DNA of 64,000 bases from Pleionea litopenaei (GTDB taxonomy: Bacteria > Pseudomonadota > Gammaproteobacteria > Enterobacterales > Kangiellaceae), in the NCBI RefSeq assembly GCF_031198435.1, contig NZ_CP133548.1:3444001-3508000 (forward strand). The letters are read 5' to 3'. Shown in pieces: positions 15,696-25,041 of the stretch. Every line of letters starts with the position of its first letter. Position 1 is the first letter of the stretch. The notes beneath the pieces were generated by a model that was not told the origin of the DNA, did no database searches, and was given only the letters and a program-made list of their open reading frames with translations. Both the position numbers and the translations under genes were made by a program.

Positions 15696-17423
15696 TTAAA
15701 TTATTGAACGTTTAACGAATGCACCTGGCGCATCTTCTAACGGTAGCAATTCGCCATGTTCAGGATCACGAGCATCAACCTGTGCTTTCGAACGCGCATT
15801 GACCCACTTCATCCAGTGTGGCCACCAAGATCCCGCTGTTTGTGTCGCAGATTCGCGCCACGCTTCGGCCGTTTCGCTTAGATCACTATTGGTAAAGTAG
15901 CTGTACTTTCCACTGTCCGCTGGATTGATGACGCCGGCGACATGTCCAGAACCTGCGAGAACAAATTCAACCTTACCAGCTAATTTTTGCGCCCCTAAGT
16001 AAGTACTCTTCCAGAGTGCGATGTGATCTTTTTCTGCTGACAAAAAGAAACAAGGAATATCAATTTGGCTGATATCAATGTCGACACCATTCATTTGAAT
16101 TCCACCTGGCTCCTTGAGAAGGTTTTTCAGGTACATATTTTCGAGATAAAAACTGTGCATGGCCGCTGGAAGGTTGGTCGCATCGGCATTCCAGTAAAGC
16201 AGATCGAACGCTGGAGGCTGTTTACCCAAAAGATAATTGTTCACATGGTACGCCCAATGCAAATCGTTCTCTCGAAGCAAGTTGTATGACAAAGCTAGCG
16301 CTCGACCATCGAGGATACCTTCGGCGTCCATTTGTTGCTTGAGAATATCTAGTTGTTCTTGAGACAAGAAGCAACCAAGCTCTCCTGGATAGGTGAAGTC
16401 GAGTAATGTAGTGAAGAAGGTCGCGCTGCTGATTCTTTGATCATTCTGGCTCTTCATGTAGGCAAGAGCAGTACCTAACAAGGTACCGCCAAGGCAATAG
16501 CCAATGGCATTCATCGATGACTCACCGGTGGTTTCTTCGATGGCATCGATAGCAGCCATGACGCCTTCATTCAGGTAATTTTCAAATCCTTTATCGCGCA
16601 TACTGGCGTCGGGATTAACCCACGAGATCATAAAAAGAGTGTGGCCTTGGTCAACGATCCATTTGGCCAGTGAATTCTCTGGTCGAAGATCGAGAATGTA
16701 ATATTTATTGATCCACGGGGGAACGATCAACATTGGCTTCTTCGCCACTTTGTCTGTGGTCGGTGTGTATTGAATCAGTTGGATTAGATCGTTTTGGAAA
16801 ATGACTTTTCCTGGTGTTACCGCGAGGTTTTCTCCTGGGCGGTAAGCATTTAAGTCGGTCATTTTAATGGTGTTGAGACCTTGACCTCTTTGTAAATCTT
16901 CAAGGTAGTTTTGCATTCCTTGAATAAGGTTCATCCCCCCGGTTGATTGGGTTTCAGAAATGGCGACCGGGTTGGTCATTAAGAAATTACTCGGCGAAAT
17001 GGCGGAAAGCCATTGGCGCACAAAAAACTCAACGCGTTCTCGAGTATCTGTATCTAAACCCGGAATGTCTCCCATGAGGTTTTGGGTGACTTGGCAGAAG
17101 TTAAGATACAGTTCGGCTAATTGCTTAAAGCCTGCTTGTTGCCAGTGTTCGTCATTAAAGCGTCGGTCAGTGAAGGATTTCTCTCCACTGAAAATAGCTT
17201 GTATCCCTGCAATGAGCTGTTGTTGGTAACTCGCCATTAGCTCTGGAGACTGAGCAAGCTGACTCATGGCCATGCTAACGTCTTGAGTCATTAACATCTG
17301 GCGCTGATAGTCATACCACATACGCTCGCTGTTTTTCTTCAACATGTTGGCAGTGTCGAGCATCTGCTCACTGAGTTGATCAATGATGGCTTGAAAAGCT
17401 TGCTGATTTGTTGACGAGTTCAT
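15696..17423 (-). CDS. phaC: Class I poly(3-hydroxyalkanoate) synthase
   Basis: The 575-residue protein has the PhaC N-terminal domain followed by an alpha/beta hydrolase domain. Its lipase-like box is GYCLGG with the nucleophilic C310; the catalytic partners are D466 (SAEKDHIALW) and H494 (GSGHVAGV). Length and motifs fit class I synthases, which polymerise (R)-3-hydroxyacyl-CoA into storage granules without a PhaE partner. The divergent downstream neighbour is a phasin. The phaA and phaB genes are not in this window. Confidence 0.95.
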   Translation of the reverse strand: MNSSTNQQAFQAIIDQLSEQMLDTANMLKKNSERMWYDYQRQMLMTQDVSMAMSQLAQSPELMASYQQQLIAGIQAIFSGEKSFTDRRFNDEHWQQAGFKQLAELYLNFCQVTQNLMGDIPGLDTDTRERVEFFVRQWLSAISPSNFLMTNPVAISETQSTGGMNLIQGMQNYLEDLQRGQGLNTIKMTDLNAYRPGENLAVTPGKVIFQNDLIQLIQYTPTTDKVAKKPMLIVPPWINKYYILDLRPENSLAKWIVDQGHTLFMISWVNPDASMRDKGFENYLNEGVMAAIDAIEETTGESSMNAIGYCLGGTLLGTALAYMKSQNDQRISSATFFTTLLDFTYPGELGCFLSQEQLDILKQQMDAEGILDGRALALSYNLLRENDLHWAYHVNNYLLGKQPPAFDLLYWNADATNLPAAMHSFYLENMYLKNLLKEPGGIQMNGVDIDISQIDIPCFFLSAEKDHIALWKSTYLGAQKLAGKVEFVLAGSGHVAGVINPADSGKYSYFTNSDLSETAEAWRESATQTAGSWWPHWMKWVNARSKAQVDARDPEHGELLPLEDAPGAFVKRSII

Positions 17424-17882
17424 AGTGCCTCCACGAGACCGTTAATCGCTAGTTAGGGAGCTGTGTTTGCGGTTCATCATTATTGGCTCCTTCGCGACGA
17501 ATGGCATCGCGTTGCTCGTTTTCACCTGTCGACCTATTCGTGAGACGAGTTTGCAAGTGAGTAGAGCGCGTTGATGATCAAACCAAGAGGACTCCCTAGG
17601 TGTCCTTATTTTTATCGCAAATTGCTGCGTTGCGACAGATCTATTTGTACGATATTTTGACCCAAAAATACAGTACTTCTAAAAAAATTAAATTATCTCG
17701 TCACTGGTCGGACGTCATTAAAAATCCTTATAAATCATATAGATAGTAATTTTAATGGACTTTTAATGGTTATTTCATCAATTGGTCATAAAATAATCGT
17801 AGACTAAATATTGCGCTGCACAATTAAATTGTCTATGCTGTACTGCAGCAAAGCACTTTTAACCGCTAAAGGGAGATCCATT
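17424..17882. promoter_or_regulatory. phaC-phaP divergent intergenic region
   Basis: This 459-base gap carries the 5' regions of both phaC (minus) and the phasin gene (plus). The phasin side is AT-rich and has the promoter/operator arrangement listed separately. No coding frame was credible. The phaC-proximal half shows no motif that I recognise. Confidence 0.6.
17811..17839 (+). promoter_or_regulatory. Candidate phasin promoter with a palindrome in its spacer
   Basis: TTGCGC (17811-17816) and TATGCT (17834-17839) are separated by exactly 17 bases. The spacer contains the perfect 13-base palindrome ACAATTAAATTGT (17820-17832), an ideal place for a repressor such as PhaR. The regulator is not in the window. 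Confidence 0.5.
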
Positions 17883-18251
17883 ATGTTCGCTCAAGTGTTT
17901 AGTTCGATGGCCGATCAAAGCAAAACTATGTTTGAACCAGCTTTTGAGTTCAATCGTATCGCGCTAGGTCAGGCTCAAAAAGTAGCTGAGAAACAATTAG
18001 CGTTGGTAAATGACTATGCAAAGTTGGGTTTATCTCAATTGGGTCAAGCCGCGAAAATTAGCTCAGTTGAAGATTTGAAAGCTGTTTCTGAAGCACAGTT
18101 GAAAGCGAGTCAAGAGCTGTCTGATAAGATGGTGAAAGATGCAAACGACTGGGCAGCTCTTGGTCAAAGCATGACTGAAGAGTGGAAAACGTTCGCAGAA
18201 AGTAAGTTCGAGTCAGCGGTAAAAGAAACAACGAAAGCCGCTAAGAAGTAA
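17883..18251 (+). CDS. phaP: Phasin family protein
   Basis: The 122-residue protein starts MFAQVFSSMADQSKTMFEPAFEFNRIALGQAQKV and is almost entirely amphipathic helix, with the AKLGLSQLGQAAKISS and LKASQELSDK segments seen in phasins that coat PHA granules and steady their size. The frame extends 24 codons upstream, but ATG 17883 follows AGGGAG by nine bases and matches the normal phasin start. It is divergent from phaC and followed by a strong terminator, so it is probably monocistronic and highly expressed, as phasins are. A Lys-rich end (KETTKAAKK) is also typical. Confidence 0.92.
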   Translation: MFAQVFSSMADQSKTMFEPAFEFNRIALGQAQKVAEKQLALVNDYAKLGLSQLGQAAKISSVEDLKAVSEAQLKASQELSDKMVKDANDWAALGQSMTEEWKTFAESKFESAVKETTKAAKK

Positions 18252-18300
18252 TTTGATCGTTAAGATATCAAGCCAAGCTAGTCGTTAGTTGGTGTTTGAA

Positions 18301-18342
18301 AAACCGTGCCTTTTTGTTGTTTCGGCACGGTTTGTTGTTTTT
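18301..18342 (+). terminator. Rho-independent terminator after phasin
   Basis: A 10-bp perfect stem (AAACCGTGCC 18301-18310 with GGCACGGTTT 18324-18333) is followed by GTTGTTTTTT. Confidence 0.9.
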
Positions 18343-18474
18343 TCTGCCGGTTGAAATTTGCCTTCCTAGCAACAAAACCTGTCTTATCAAGTCCTCAGAT
18401 CGGAATGATGGCAACTTTGCAGATGCTTTGATTTGCCTAGCGTATCCGTTAAATATTAGTTGCTCGGTCGACGT

Positions 18475-18795
18475 TTAGGGGCCTGCTTGGTAGTCGGCGA
18501 TAGCGCTGTTAACGTACCAAATGATTCCTAGCACAAACAAAGTCACAGCAATAATACCCACAAAGATATATTCAGCGGCGCTACCATTTTCGAAGTCTTG
18601 TTGGCGCTTACTCTCGCTTTGTACGCCGAACATTGCGGCTAAAACACTTTGTATCACGCCAAACAGACCTGGCTTTTTCGAGGTCGTTGGGGAAGCACTG
18701 TTGGTTGCGGAGTTAGAAGAGCTTTTTTGCTTATTTGGCGAGTGTTGGTCGTGGGACGATTCTGGTGCTGGACTAGATTGTGAGGGTTCAGTCAT
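18475..18795 (-). CDS. DUF2970-type small membrane protein
   Basis: The 106-residue protein has a disordered Ser/Gln/Asn-rich N-terminal half and a conserved C-terminal half, GLFGVIQSVLAAMFGVQSESKRQQDFENGS, then one membrane helix (YIFVGIIAVTLFVLGIIWYV). This matches the DUF2970 family of small gammaproteobacterial inner-membrane proteins, whose function is unknown. The next gene upstream on the same strand (18845) ends 49 bases before its start, so the two may be co-transcribed. Confidence 0.8.
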   Translation of the reverse strand: MTEPSQSSPAPESSHDQHSPNKQKSSSNSATNSASPTTSKKPGLFGVIQSVLAAMFGVQSESKRQQDFENGSAAEYIFVGIIAVTLFVLGIIWYVNSAIADYQAGP

Positions 18796-18844
18796 GATGA
18801 CTTTCCATGTAAAAATTGAATGTCAGAGTCAAGCCTGTTGGCGA

Positions 18845-19120
18845 TTAGTGAAATAATTCGATGATGTCTTGAAAGTGCAGGCTACCAAGTTTGTGTTTCT
18901 TGATTACCTTCTGGAACCAATTGGGTTCTTCTTTTTTATTGTCTTTATCCGCCGCTTGCTGCTCAGCCGTTTCGGTTTTGGCCAATTCATTTAAGCACTG
19001 CTTCGGGGCTATCTTGACTTCACTGTCTTGCAGTGTGGCGTTGGGATCTGCATAAGCCAAAGGCGATAGAAGGCTAGTAAATACTAACATACCCAGAATG
19101 AACGACATTCGCTTAAGCAT
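18845..19120 (-). CDS. Small secreted protein of unknown function
   Basis: From ATG 19120 (AGGGGG lies a few bases upstream) this is a 91-residue protein with a clear signal peptide: LKRM, a hydrophobic core, and a likely cleavage after AYA near residue 24. The mature part has one Cys (PKQCLNEL), an acidic/Lys linker and the ending WFQKVIKKHKLGSLHFQDIIELFH. I do not recognise the family. The longer frame to 19165 is rejected because it adds a basic extension that would spoil the signal peptide. It lies 48 bases after the DAHP synthase gene on the same strand. Confidence 0.65.
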   Translation of the reverse strand: MLKRMSFILGMLVFTSLLSPLAYADPNATLQDSEVKIAPKQCLNELAKTETAEQQAADKDNKKEEPNWFQKVIKKHKLGSLHFQDIIELFH

Positions 19121-19168
19121 GAGAAACCCCCTAGTTTGTTGACTTATTAGTCTGAGTATAACCAAAGA

Positions 19169-20533
19169 TTAACGGTAAATCGAGCTTGTTTGCTGCTGAA
19201 ATCCACTTTTAATGCCTTGTTCTTGGGTAAGTTTTAGAAAATCCAAGGTTAACTCAAGCGATTGATGCAGGTTAAGTCGGGGATCAACCAAAGAATGATA
19301 GGCTCGGCTGAGGTCATTTTCGGCAATCGCACAGGTGCCACCAATGCACTCAGTCACCGCATCGCCGGTTAATTCTAAGTGCACACCGCCGAGAGTGGAG
19401 CCCAACTGTTGGTGTATTTTGAAAGCACTTTGCAGTTCTTCTGTGATTTTATGAAAAAACCGAGTCTTAACGCCGGAGCGCGTGAGCTCGGTGTTTCCAT
19501 GCATAGGATCACAAATCCAAGTAACCGCCGTTTGATGATGTTGTAACGCTTCGATTAAAGGCGGTAGCTTTTGATGTATTTGTCGATGACCCATCCGAGT
19601 GATCAGCGTGACCCTTCCTGGAATATTATTTGGGTTAATGGTCGCTAGAATTTGCAGCAACCATTCAACGCTCATTCTTGGGCCGACTTTAATGGCAATT
19701 GGGTTTTCGATGCCTTTTAGGTACTCAATGTGTCCAGAGTCGGGCTTAGCGGTTCGCATGCCTACCCACGGTAGGTGAGTTGATAAGTTGTACCATTGAT
19801 TATTGGTTTGGCGTGACAGTGCTTGCTCGTAATGTAAGTGCAATGCCTCGTGGCAAGTAAAGAACTCGGTCAGCGGGAATAGCGCTTGTGGCGATAATCG
19901 CTCGATTAAAGTGTATGCCTGAAGCGCTTCATCGAGCATCTTCTGTTGCCAGGTTTGGGCGGTTGCACCCAAGAGTTCATTGGCTGACCAACGCTCAGGG
20001 AGCAATAAGTCGCTGAGTTGTTGGTCTGAGTGCGCTCGAATATAGTTGAGCGTTAGCGACGCTAAGCTGTAGCCTTTCAATAATCGATCGGGATCCGGTT
20101 GCCGTGATTGCTGATTGAAGTCACTTTGATTGATCAAGTCTCCGCGATACGCTGGAAGGCTAACGCCATCAACCGTTTCTGTATGAGCAGATCGCGGTTT
20201 GGCGTACTGGCCTGCCATTCTACCCACGCGGATCACGGGTTTCCCGAGCCCGTACATCAACATTAAACTCATTTGCAACATAACATTGAGCTTGCGGTGA
20301 ATCGTCGCTGGATTGCAGTCTTCGAAAGACTCGGCACAATCACCTCCTTGCAGAAGAAACACCTCGCCACGAGCCGCTTGCGCGATATAACTTTGTAGAC
20401 GATCAACTTCGTGAGCGCTTACCAAAGGAGGGAGGCTAGATAACTCATGAGTCACCTGTTGCAAACGGTGATTGTCAGAGTAGTCTGCTTGTTGTTCTAC
20501 GGGGCATTTTTGCCAAGAATCTGGAGTCCACAT
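19169..20533 (-). CDS. Class II 3-deoxy-7-phosphoheptulonate (DAHP) synthase
   Basis: The 454-residue protein is a type II DAHP synthase, unlike the type I AroF/G/H of enterics. Signatures include LLQGGDCAESFEDC, IRVGRMAGQYAKPRS (phosphoenolpyruvate and substrate-binding residues), IKVGPRMS and CDPMHGNT, plus a late HLELTGDAVTECIGG. It condenses phosphoenolpyruvate and erythrose-4-phosphate, the first step of aromatic amino acid biosynthesis. ATG 20533 gives the usual WTPDSWQ start, although no clear Shine-Dalgarno is visible. No other aromatic gene is nearby. Confidence 0.93.
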   Translation of the reverse strand: MWTPDSWQKCPVEQQADYSDNHRLQQVTHELSSLPPLVSAHEVDRLQSYIAQAARGEVFLLQGGDCAESFEDCNPATIHRKLNVMLQMSLMLMYGLGKPVIRVGRMAGQYAKPRSAHTETVDGVSLPAYRGDLINQSDFNQQSRQPDPDRLLKGYSLASLTLNYIRAHSDQQLSDLLLPERWSANELLGATAQTWQQKMLDEALQAYTLIERLSPQALFPLTEFFTCHEALHLHYEQALSRQTNNQWYNLSTHLPWVGMRTAKPDSGHIEYLKGIENPIAIKVGPRMSVEWLLQILATINPNNIPGRVTLITRMGHRQIHQKLPPLIEALQHHQTAVTWICDPMHGNTELTRSGVKTRFFHKITEELQSAFKIHQQLGSTLGGVHLELTGDAVTECIGGTCAIAENDLSRAYHSLVDPRLNLHQSLELTLDFLKLTQEQGIKSGFQQQTSSIYR

Positions 20534-20611
20534 AATGTGTGTTTACAACGTAATTGGCCCTTGATCTTACCGCTAAATACGCAGGATTACCATGACGGTT
20601 ACGGCAACCGA

Positions 20612-23065
20612 TCAGGATTGATAAAAAGCACTAATATCTTCAATATCAACGAGCGCAACCAATTGCTGGATGTTTTGTTCAAATTGACGAGCTCGATTAG
20701 AAGAGTTACTTCGAATAACACTGAGCTCCTCTTTAAACTCTTCCAATTTAATAAACGGCGGTGGCAAAAATTGCGCTCGCAAAATTCGATGACGCTTGCT
20801 TTTTCGAGTCATAAGAATGAACTTGGCAATTTCTCGGTTATCGGTCATCGACACTTCATCACGTATCACAAGTTCTTCGCCGGGCTGCTCCGGAAACGTA
20901 GCAAATAATCGCGCATTGATAGGAGAGGTTAGCTGACTTCGACGGTTAAGTTGACCTTTTAGAGTTTGGCCGAAAAACTCCTCAAGGTTTAACGCACTAA
21001 AGTCGAAAGTATCTTGGGTTTTAAATTGCCACAATAAGGCATTGGCATTTTCGGTAGCTGCCGCGCTGTCGATGGCATAGCGACCACCGGGGAAGCGCCG
21101 AATAAACAGTGGAATACCACTTAAATAAGCGCTGACCATCGCTTCAACCATACTGGCAACTAAGGTTGTTTCTAAGTCTTCCGGACACTGCTTAAGTTTT
21201 GACTCATTACTGGCAATTAATCGCGAGAAAAAGCTCTCGCCATCGTGTGATTTAACCGAGTAGTCGCGACGCACGCTAATCGAATGATCATGAGGATGCC
21301 ATTGCGTTACTCGGTAAGGTAAGTTTTGCAGCTTGGCCGTTTTCTTGGCCAGCTTTTGCATATCAGGCAAGTCAACCTTAATGGTTTGGTTGATATCTAA
21401 GTCCATCGGAATATGCGAAACGTTATGCAATTTTATTCGCATTCCGGCGGGACTAAAGTCGAGGGTTTCACCATTGACTTGAGTCTTGCCCGCCGTAATC
21501 GAGGCTTGTGTTTTGTATAAATATCTAGGCTCTTTTCGTTCATTACGATAGGCAAGCTGCCAGATACGCTGAGCGCCGGGAGGTAGTTGGTATTCGCTGA
21601 GTGCGGTTAGCTGTGCGCTTTGTCCCGTGATTGGACTGTCGAGCGACAGTTTCTCTTCGACCACTTGGTAGTAAGCGATATGAGAGATCTTCTTCCAGTG
21701 TTCAGCAATTGCCTGATAGCGCAAAGGGGCTTCTTCGTTTAATGGTTCGAGCAACTGGAGTGCGGCATCGCGATCATCGGGACTGATTGCTCGAGTGTGC
21801 AATTGCAGTCGTGCAATAAGGTGGCATTGACTGCCAACTTTTAGAAACTCATCAAATTGTTTGTTTTTGATCAGTGCTGAGCGAGTGGAGCAATACACTC
21901 GATGCTGTTGTTTGCCCTTAACTAAAAAGGCCTCTAGTAGATAGTTGTTCGCAATTTTACCGTCTTCTGAGGGTTCACAAAGTTGTGGAATGTGTTCTGC
22001 AATACTTCCGATTAATGCATTGTGTAACTGACTGTGCTCTTCGGGACGTGTCGCTGTGTAAAGTGATTGGAGTTTGTTGTTGAGCGAACCGAGCAAGCTG
22101 ATGGAGCACGCAGAACCGGCATTAAAAATTCTTTCGTAGGCTTTGGCATATAAAGCTAGCAAACTGTCTTCGAGTTCGAGTTTATAGCGTGATTGATAAC
22201 TTTTGATAAACTCATCAATGAAAATATTGAACTGTTCGTGCTCAGATTGATCGGTGCGCGCTAATCGAAATTGAGTGCGACCGTGGTGATCTTGTGTTTG
22301 CTCGATCAGAGTGTAGTCAACAAACCCTAGCTGCAACGTGTATTGAGCTTCTAAGGCATCAAAGCTAACCCCTAACACGGTCTCGGTCGCAATATTTTCT
22401 GTTTGTCCGAATAATGAAACTTTGATACCGGCTGTCGAAATATCGGCCGTTTTACCTTTTAATACGGTGCCATTATCAAAACGAATCGAGACTTCAGTGA
22501 CATAATTTAAGCGACCTTCTTTACGTTGCGCTCGGTAACCGAAAGGGATAAGACGGATGCTATGCTCGTCGGTCTCTTCGTTCGCGGCCTCTTGAACGGA
22601 CTCATTGACGGTGTCGCTTGAATCATTTTGGGTGGACTTATTGAACAGCGGATCTTTAGGTGCATTGCTTTTAGCTTGCGCTAGTTGACGTTTTTGTTCG
22701 GCTATTCGTTTTTCTTGTTCTCGCTCGTGTTGCGCCCTAAAGGTATGCTCTGCACCTTGTACTGCTTCAAACACGCCGACCGTATATTGCCCATCGTAGC
22801 GAGCCGCTTCTTGCTCAAATAAGTTGATGCACTTTTGATCGAGATGATGTGTCAGCCCTTCGAAGGTATAGGCTCGACAGCTATCTTCGACTTTTCCGCG
22901 CATGTCGATGGCAATGTAACATGGCGTTGCCAGACGTCGCTGTTCCATTCGTTCTAAAAATCGCGCGGTATCAGAGCCGGCTTTTACATCTTCTTCAACC
23001 AGTTGTTTGCCGTGGCGGCCAACACTCTTATAATGGTTGATAATTCGTTTCTTATCTTCTGACAA
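20612..23065 (-). CDS. Large protein with two PilZ domains
   Basis: The 817-residue cytoplasmic protein has two c-di-GMP-binding PilZ domains. The first has RKEGR at 181-185 with DISTAG at about 208-213; the second has RKEPR near 510 with DFSPAG about 25 residues later. Between and after them are helical regions of unknown function, and residues 108-132 form a short coiled coil. Both RxxxR and D/NxSxxG motifs are intact, so both domains may bind c-di-GMP. Similar long two-PilZ proteins occur next to radA in several marine gammaproteobacteria. It is divergent from radA by about 90 bases. The output (motility, surface attachment) is unknown. Confidence 0.82.
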   Translation of the reverse strand: MSEDKKRIINHYKSVGRHGKQLVEEDVKAGSDTARFLERMEQRRLATPCYIAIDMRGKVEDSCRAYTFEGLTHHLDQKCINLFEQEAARYDGQYTVGVFEAVQGAEHTFRAQHEREQEKRIAEQKRQLAQAKSNAPKDPLFNKSTQNDSSDTVNESVQEAANEETDEHSIRLIPFGYRAQRKEGRLNYVTEVSIRFDNGTVLKGKTADISTAGIKVSLFGQTENIATETVLGVSFDALEAQYTLQLGFVDYTLIEQTQDHHGRTQFRLARTDQSEHEQFNIFIDEFIKSYQSRYKLELEDSLLALYAKAYERIFNAGSACSISLLGSLNNKLQSLYTATRPEEHSQLHNALIGSIAEHIPQLCEPSEDGKIANNYLLEAFLVKGKQQHRVYCSTRSALIKNKQFDEFLKVGSQCHLIARLQLHTRAISPDDRDAALQLLEPLNEEAPLRYQAIAEHWKKISHIAYYQVVEEKLSLDSPITGQSAQLTALSEYQLPPGAQRIWQLAYRNERKEPRYLYKTQASITAGKTQVNGETLDFSPAGMRIKLHNVSHIPMDLDINQTIKVDLPDMQKLAKKTAKLQNLPYRVTQWHPHDHSISVRRDYSVKSHDGESFFSRLIASNESKLKQCPEDLETTLVASMVEAMVSAYLSGIPLFIRRFPGGRYAIDSAAATENANALLWQFKTQDTFDFSALNLEEFFGQTLKGQLNRRSQLTSPINARLFATFPEQPGEELVIRDEVSMTDNREIAKFILMTRKSKRHRILRAQFLPPPFIKLEEFKEELSVIRSNSSNRARQFEQNIQQLVALVDIEDISAFYQS

Positions 23066-23156
23066 CAGCCTTTCTCCAGAATGTTATTAAAGGCTAATAC
23101 ACCTGCATTAAGTGTAGTGCAAAATTTAGAATTTTCAGGACCTTATAGAATTATTT

Positions 23157-24524
23157 ATGGCTAAATCAAAAATTCAGTTTGTTTGTAATGCTTGCGGTGC
23201 TACGCATCCAAAATGGGCCGGACAATGCAATGACTGTGGCGAGTGGAACACGCTCATTGAGCAAGCGCAAGTAGTGACGCAAGCTCGATCCGAACGATTT
23301 TCTGGCTACGCTGGCGAGCGCAGTAAAGTGCAGACCATGGCTGAAGTTAATTTACAGGAAGTTCCGCGAATTGGAACCAAGCTCGCGGAGTTAGATCGTG
23401 TACTGGGCGGTGGTTTAGTGCCGGGGTCGGTCGCTTTAATCGGCGGTGATCCGGGCATTGGAAAGTCGACCATTTTATTGCAGACCACCTGTTTGTTAAG
23501 CCAAGAGTACCCAACCTTGTATGTCACCGGCGAGGAGTCATTACAGCAGGTGACCATGCGAGCTCATCGACTGGGGCTCAATGGTGAGAAGTTAAAGTTG
23601 CTGACTGAAACTCAAGTTGAAGCGATTATGGCGCAGGCGAAGGTGGTACAACCTAAAATTTTAGTCGTCGACTCGATTCAGACCATCTATACCGATCAAC
23701 TGCAGTCGGCACCAGGCGGCGTGGCGCAAGTTCGTGAGAGTGCTGCGGTTTTGGTGCGCTTTGCAAAGCAACACAATATTGCTTTGTTTATGGTCGGGCA
23801 TGTCACCAAAGATGGTGCGTTGGCCGGGCCTCGCGTACTTGAACATATGGTCGACGCGGTTTTGTACTTTGAGGGTGAAAGAGACGGTCGCTATCGCATA
23901 CTACGAGCAGTGAAAAATCGCTTTGGTGCGGTCAATGAACTGGGTGTGTTTGCAATGACTGAAACCGGCTTAAAAGAAGTCAAAAACCCTTCTGCGATTT
24001 TTCTTTCGCGTTTCGAACAGCGAGTCTCGGGTAGCGTAGTCATGGTCACTTGGGAAGGATCTCGTCCTATATTAGTGGAAGTTCAAGCGTTGGTCGATGA
24101 ATCACATTTGGGAAATCCAAGGCGAGTAACCGTCGGATTAGAACAGAATCGCCTAGCAATGCTGTTGGCGGTTTTAAGTCGTCATGGCGGAGTGGCTAGT
24201 TATGACCAAGATGTTTTTGTTAATGTGGTTGGTGGCGTTCGTGTCATGGAGACCAGTGCCGATTTGGCTCTTTTGTGTGCGGTTATTTCGAGTCTCAAGA
24301 ATCGCCCATTGCCGCAAGATTTAGTCGTTTTTGGTGAAGTCGGGCTGGCAGGAGAAATACGCCCGGTCCCCAATGGTCAAGAGCGTCTAAAGGAAGCGGC
24401 CAAACATGGGTTTAAACGAGCGATTGTAGCTGATGGTAATCGTCCAAAAGCGGCCATTTCTGGAATGGAGGTTTTGGGCGTCAAGCGGCTCGATGAGGCT
24501 TTGCAACTTTTAAGTGATTTATAA
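23157..24524 (+). CDS. radA: DNA repair protein RadA
   Basis: The 455-residue protein has the N-terminal zinc finger (C10, C13, C24, C27), a RecA-like ATPase with Walker A GGDPGIGKST at 96-105, the RadA-specific KNRFG motif in the middle and a C-terminal Lon-protease-like domain (GGVRVMETSADLALL, FGEVGLAGEIRPV). RadA is a branch-migration helicase in recombinational repair. The final bases overlap the convergent PilZ gene by six bases. Confidence 0.97.
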   Translation: MAKSKIQFVCNACGATHPKWAGQCNDCGEWNTLIEQAQVVTQARSERFSGYAGERSKVQTMAEVNLQEVPRIGTKLAELDRVLGGGLVPGSVALIGGDPGIGKSTILLQTTCLLSQEYPTLYVTGEESLQQVTMRAHRLGLNGEKLKLLTETQVEAIMAQAKVVQPKILVVDSIQTIYTDQLQSAPGGVAQVRESAAVLVRFAKQHNIALFMVGHVTKDGALAGPRVLEHMVDAVLYFEGERDGRYRILRAVKNRFGAVNELGVFAMTETGLKEVKNPSAIFLSRFEQRVSGSVVMVTWEGSRPILVEVQALVDESHLGNPRRVTVGLEQNRLAMLLAVLSRHGGVASYDQDVFVNVVGGVRVMETSADLALLCAVISSLKNRPLPQDLVVFGEVGLAGEIRPVPNGQERLKEAAKHGFKRAIVADGNRPKAAISGMEVLGVKRLDEALQLLSDL

Positions 24525-24890
24525 ATCGCTGCTTAACGCTTTGAAGTCACGCTTAAGCAACTCGGCGTCTCCCAAGTTGAGCTCGAGTAAGCGACGTAAA
24601 TGGCTAATGCTATTGATATCAATGGTGTCACAATGAAGTCCGAGGCATTGGCCAGTTTGATGGGCAATATTTACGGTCATCAATATAGTGTGCTGCTCAT
24701 CGCCAAGTGAAAATGATAAGGTCGCAGGTGACCCAATGGCGATGTCATTTGGCTGCTTGGTCTCAACTAATGCTCCTTGTAAGCACAAGTCAATCAATTC
24801 GCATTCAATGATTTTGTCGGCCAATTCAAGTTGAGCCGTTTTATCAAAAGTAATGCGATGAAAGTGGCGTCGATCATCGGGGTTTGGCAT
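24519..24890 (-). CDS. Single-domain PilZ protein
   Basis: The 123-residue protein is a stand-alone PilZ domain: RRHFHR near the N-terminus supplies the RxxxR arm, and IDLCLQGALVE takes the place of D/NxSxxG (DLCLQG, with Cys where Ser is usual). The C-terminus is helical. Whether the Ser replacement weakens c-di-GMP binding is unknown. It converges on radA with a six-base overlap, so a long two-PilZ protein and this short one flank radA. ATG 24890 gives the common MPNPDDRR start. Confidence 0.85.
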   Translation of the reverse strand: MPNPDDRRHFHRITFDKTAQLELADKIIECELIDLCLQGALVETKQPNDIAIGSPATLSFSLGDEQHTILMTVNIAHQTGQCLGLHCDTIDINSISHLRRLLELNLGDAELLKRDFKALSSDL

Positions 24891-24996
24891 ACCCTCTCCT
24901 CACCTTAGTGTGGCAATCCTAGTTACAATTTAGCAAAGGAACGGGTAAGCGCCTAGTGGTGTGTTTGTTGAAAAGCTAGTAATTCGAATTATTGTT

Positions 24997-25011
24997 CGAT
25001 AGAATCTATCG
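24997..25011. promoter_or_regulatory. Palindrome upstream of oxyR
   Basis: CGATAGAATCTATCG is a perfect 7-bp inverted repeat around one central base, 30 bases before the oxyR start. It contains ATAG and CTAT, the half-site letters of the OxyR consensus, but with a 3-base rather than 7-base gap. A separate 10-base palindrome AATTCGAATT lies at 24981-24990. Confidence 0.45.
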
Positions 25012-25041
25012 TCAAGGTGATTTTAATCGAAAAAGGTGCAG

